Source: Martensiomyces pterosporus | Lineage: Eukaryota; Kickxellomycota; Kickxellomycetes; Kickxellales; Kickxellaceae | Length of the DNA stretch: 47,152 nucleotides | NCBI GenBank assembly: GCA_025201845.1 | Contig: MU604050.1 | Span: 1-47,152, forward strand | Direction: 5' to 3' | Position numbers and translations under genes: made by a program | Notes under the pieces: model-generated | Told to the model about the DNA's origin: nothing | Database searches by the model: none | Seen by the model: only the letters and a program-made list of their open reading frames with translations | Shown: one piece after another, positions 46,791 to 47,152 of the stretch | How the letters are laid out: the number at the start of each line of letters is the position of its first letter | Position numbering within the stretch: the stretch's first letter is position 1

Positions 46791-46797
46791 TATAAAG
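46791..46797 (+). promoter_or_regulatory. TATA box (TATAAAG) of the zinc-finger gene
   Basis: 189 nt upstream of the ATG at 46980, on the same strand. Confidence 0.5.
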
Positions 46798-46848
46798 AGC
46801 CCATGCGCCAAGCACAGCCCATGGAGATTCCTATTATCGCCTTCTGCA

Positions 46849-46856
46849 ACAATAAT

Positions 46857-46889
<33 letters not shown>
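46849..46889. repeat. CAA/CAG-type trinucleotide repeat in the zinc-finger gene leader
   Basis: AATAATAACAGCAACAGC-type repeats in the presumed 5' leader of the right-edge gene, about 90 nt before its ATG. Confidence 0.8.
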
Positions 46890-46979
46890 CTAGCCCTACC
46901 AGCAGCCCTGCACATCTTGGCCACCGCCTCTTCTCCAACCTCTGCCTTTGCCTTATAAGCATCCACCACAAACCCCAAA

Positions 46980-47152
46980 ATGGACGTTGGCGCCCTTATT
47001 GACACACACAGCGCTCCCAGCAGCACAGCCGACACCGACGCCTGCAGCAGCCCGGGTGCCGCCAAGCACTATGCCTGCTCGTGGGCAGACTGCGACCGTG
47101 CGTTTGCTCGCAAATCCGACCTTGTTCGCCACTTCCGCATCCACACTGGCGT
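46980..47152 (+). CDS. C2H2 zinc-finger transcription factor, 5' part only
   Basis: 57 codons from MDVGALIDTHSAPSS run to the window edge. After a short Ser/Thr/Ala-rich start, the first finger is complete: CSWADCDRAFARKSDLVRHF then RIH, spacing C-x4-C-x12-H-x3-H. It continues into TG(V), the beginning of the usual TGEKP-like linker, so at least one more finger is expected beyond the edge. The finger helix (RKSDLVRH) is typical of fungal DNA-binding C2H2 factors. Targets cannot be told from this. Confidence 0.8.
   Translation, partial: MDVGALIDTHSAPSSTADTDACSSPGAAKHYACSWADCDRAFARKSDLVRHFRIHTG

Larger units (their letters stand above)
45356..46979. other. Long region without a convincing gene
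   Basis: About 1.6 kb. Several ORFs of 60-213 codons occur on both strands but all are Arg/Ala/Pro/Cys-biased with no motif. A 13-nt word TGTGGGCGATGGG occurs twice (about 46315 and 46429). Near the right end are a TATAAAG box (46791) and a CAA/CAG repeat in the leader of the zinc-finger gene. It may be the large upstream regulatory region of that gene. Confidence 0.5.

Noticed and set aside
46252..46893. 213-codon plus-strand ORF in the right-hand geneless region
   Set aside because: Composition is GC-driven (Arg, Ala, Gly, Trp, Cys); it contains the TATA box and repeat leader of the next gene and no motif.

Overview
The window is nuclear DNA of a fungus. The gene set shows this: MED7, POP1, a Csm1/Pcs1 monopolin subunit, Jip5/WDR55, Sas10, a Tul1/Dsc1 RING ligase, an Rpd3-type deacetylase, RNA polymerase II RPB2, MIC19 and ATP12. 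Genes are compact and mostly uninterrupted, with a few 57-274 nt introns, GC-rich coding sequence and CU-rich 5' leaders. This style, together with many early-diverging-looking sequences, suggests a zoopagomycete such as Kickxellales. That placement is an inference; no rRNA or mitochondrial marker is present.

Layout. 0-4.1 kb is a decayed zone. It holds the 5' end of a minus-strand gene at the left edge, a frame-broken cytochrome P450 relic, a frame-broken NUP96/Nup145C-like region, the C-terminal tail of a LINE-type reverse transcriptase, and a small broken ORF. 4.2-20 kb is gene dense: CstF-50 (+), an F-box/WD40 protein (+), a four-TM membrane protein (-), CPSF73/Ysh1 (+), Csm1/Pcs1 (+), MED7 (-), POP1 (-) and MIC19 (+, one intron). 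20-30.6 kb: RPB2 (-), class I HDAC (-, one intron), Jip5 (-), PA2G4/EBP1-like (+) and TATDN1-type TatD (+). 30.8-45.4 kb: an uncharacterised two-TM protein (-), a GT25 glycosyltransferase (-), a probable complex I subunit (+, one intron), ATP12 (-, three exons), a DUF98/chorismate-lyase-fold-like protein (-), Erv46/ERGIC3 (+), Sas10 (+) and Tul1 (+). 45.4-47.0 kb has no convincing gene, and a C2H2 zinc-finger gene begins at the right edge.

Functional picture. Most genes are housekeeping: mRNA transcription and 3'-end formation (RPB2, MED7, CstF-50, CPSF73), rRNA and ribosome maturation (POP1, Jip5, Sas10), mitochondrial biogenesis (MIC19, ATP12, complex I subunit), and ER/Golgi traffic and quality control (Erv46, Tul1, GT25). 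No dedicated cluster or defence system is visible.

The most interesting signal is a perfect 101-bp tandem duplication inside the F-box/WD40 gene. Read straight through, it destroys the frame. It nevertheless carries a GC donor in copy 1, and a TACTGAC branch site plus CAG acceptor in copy 2, exactly 101 nt apart. Splicing there would restore the ancestral protein, so it looks like a newborn spliceosomal intron made by tandem duplication. A second tandem duplication (116 bp) sits just upstream of MED7.
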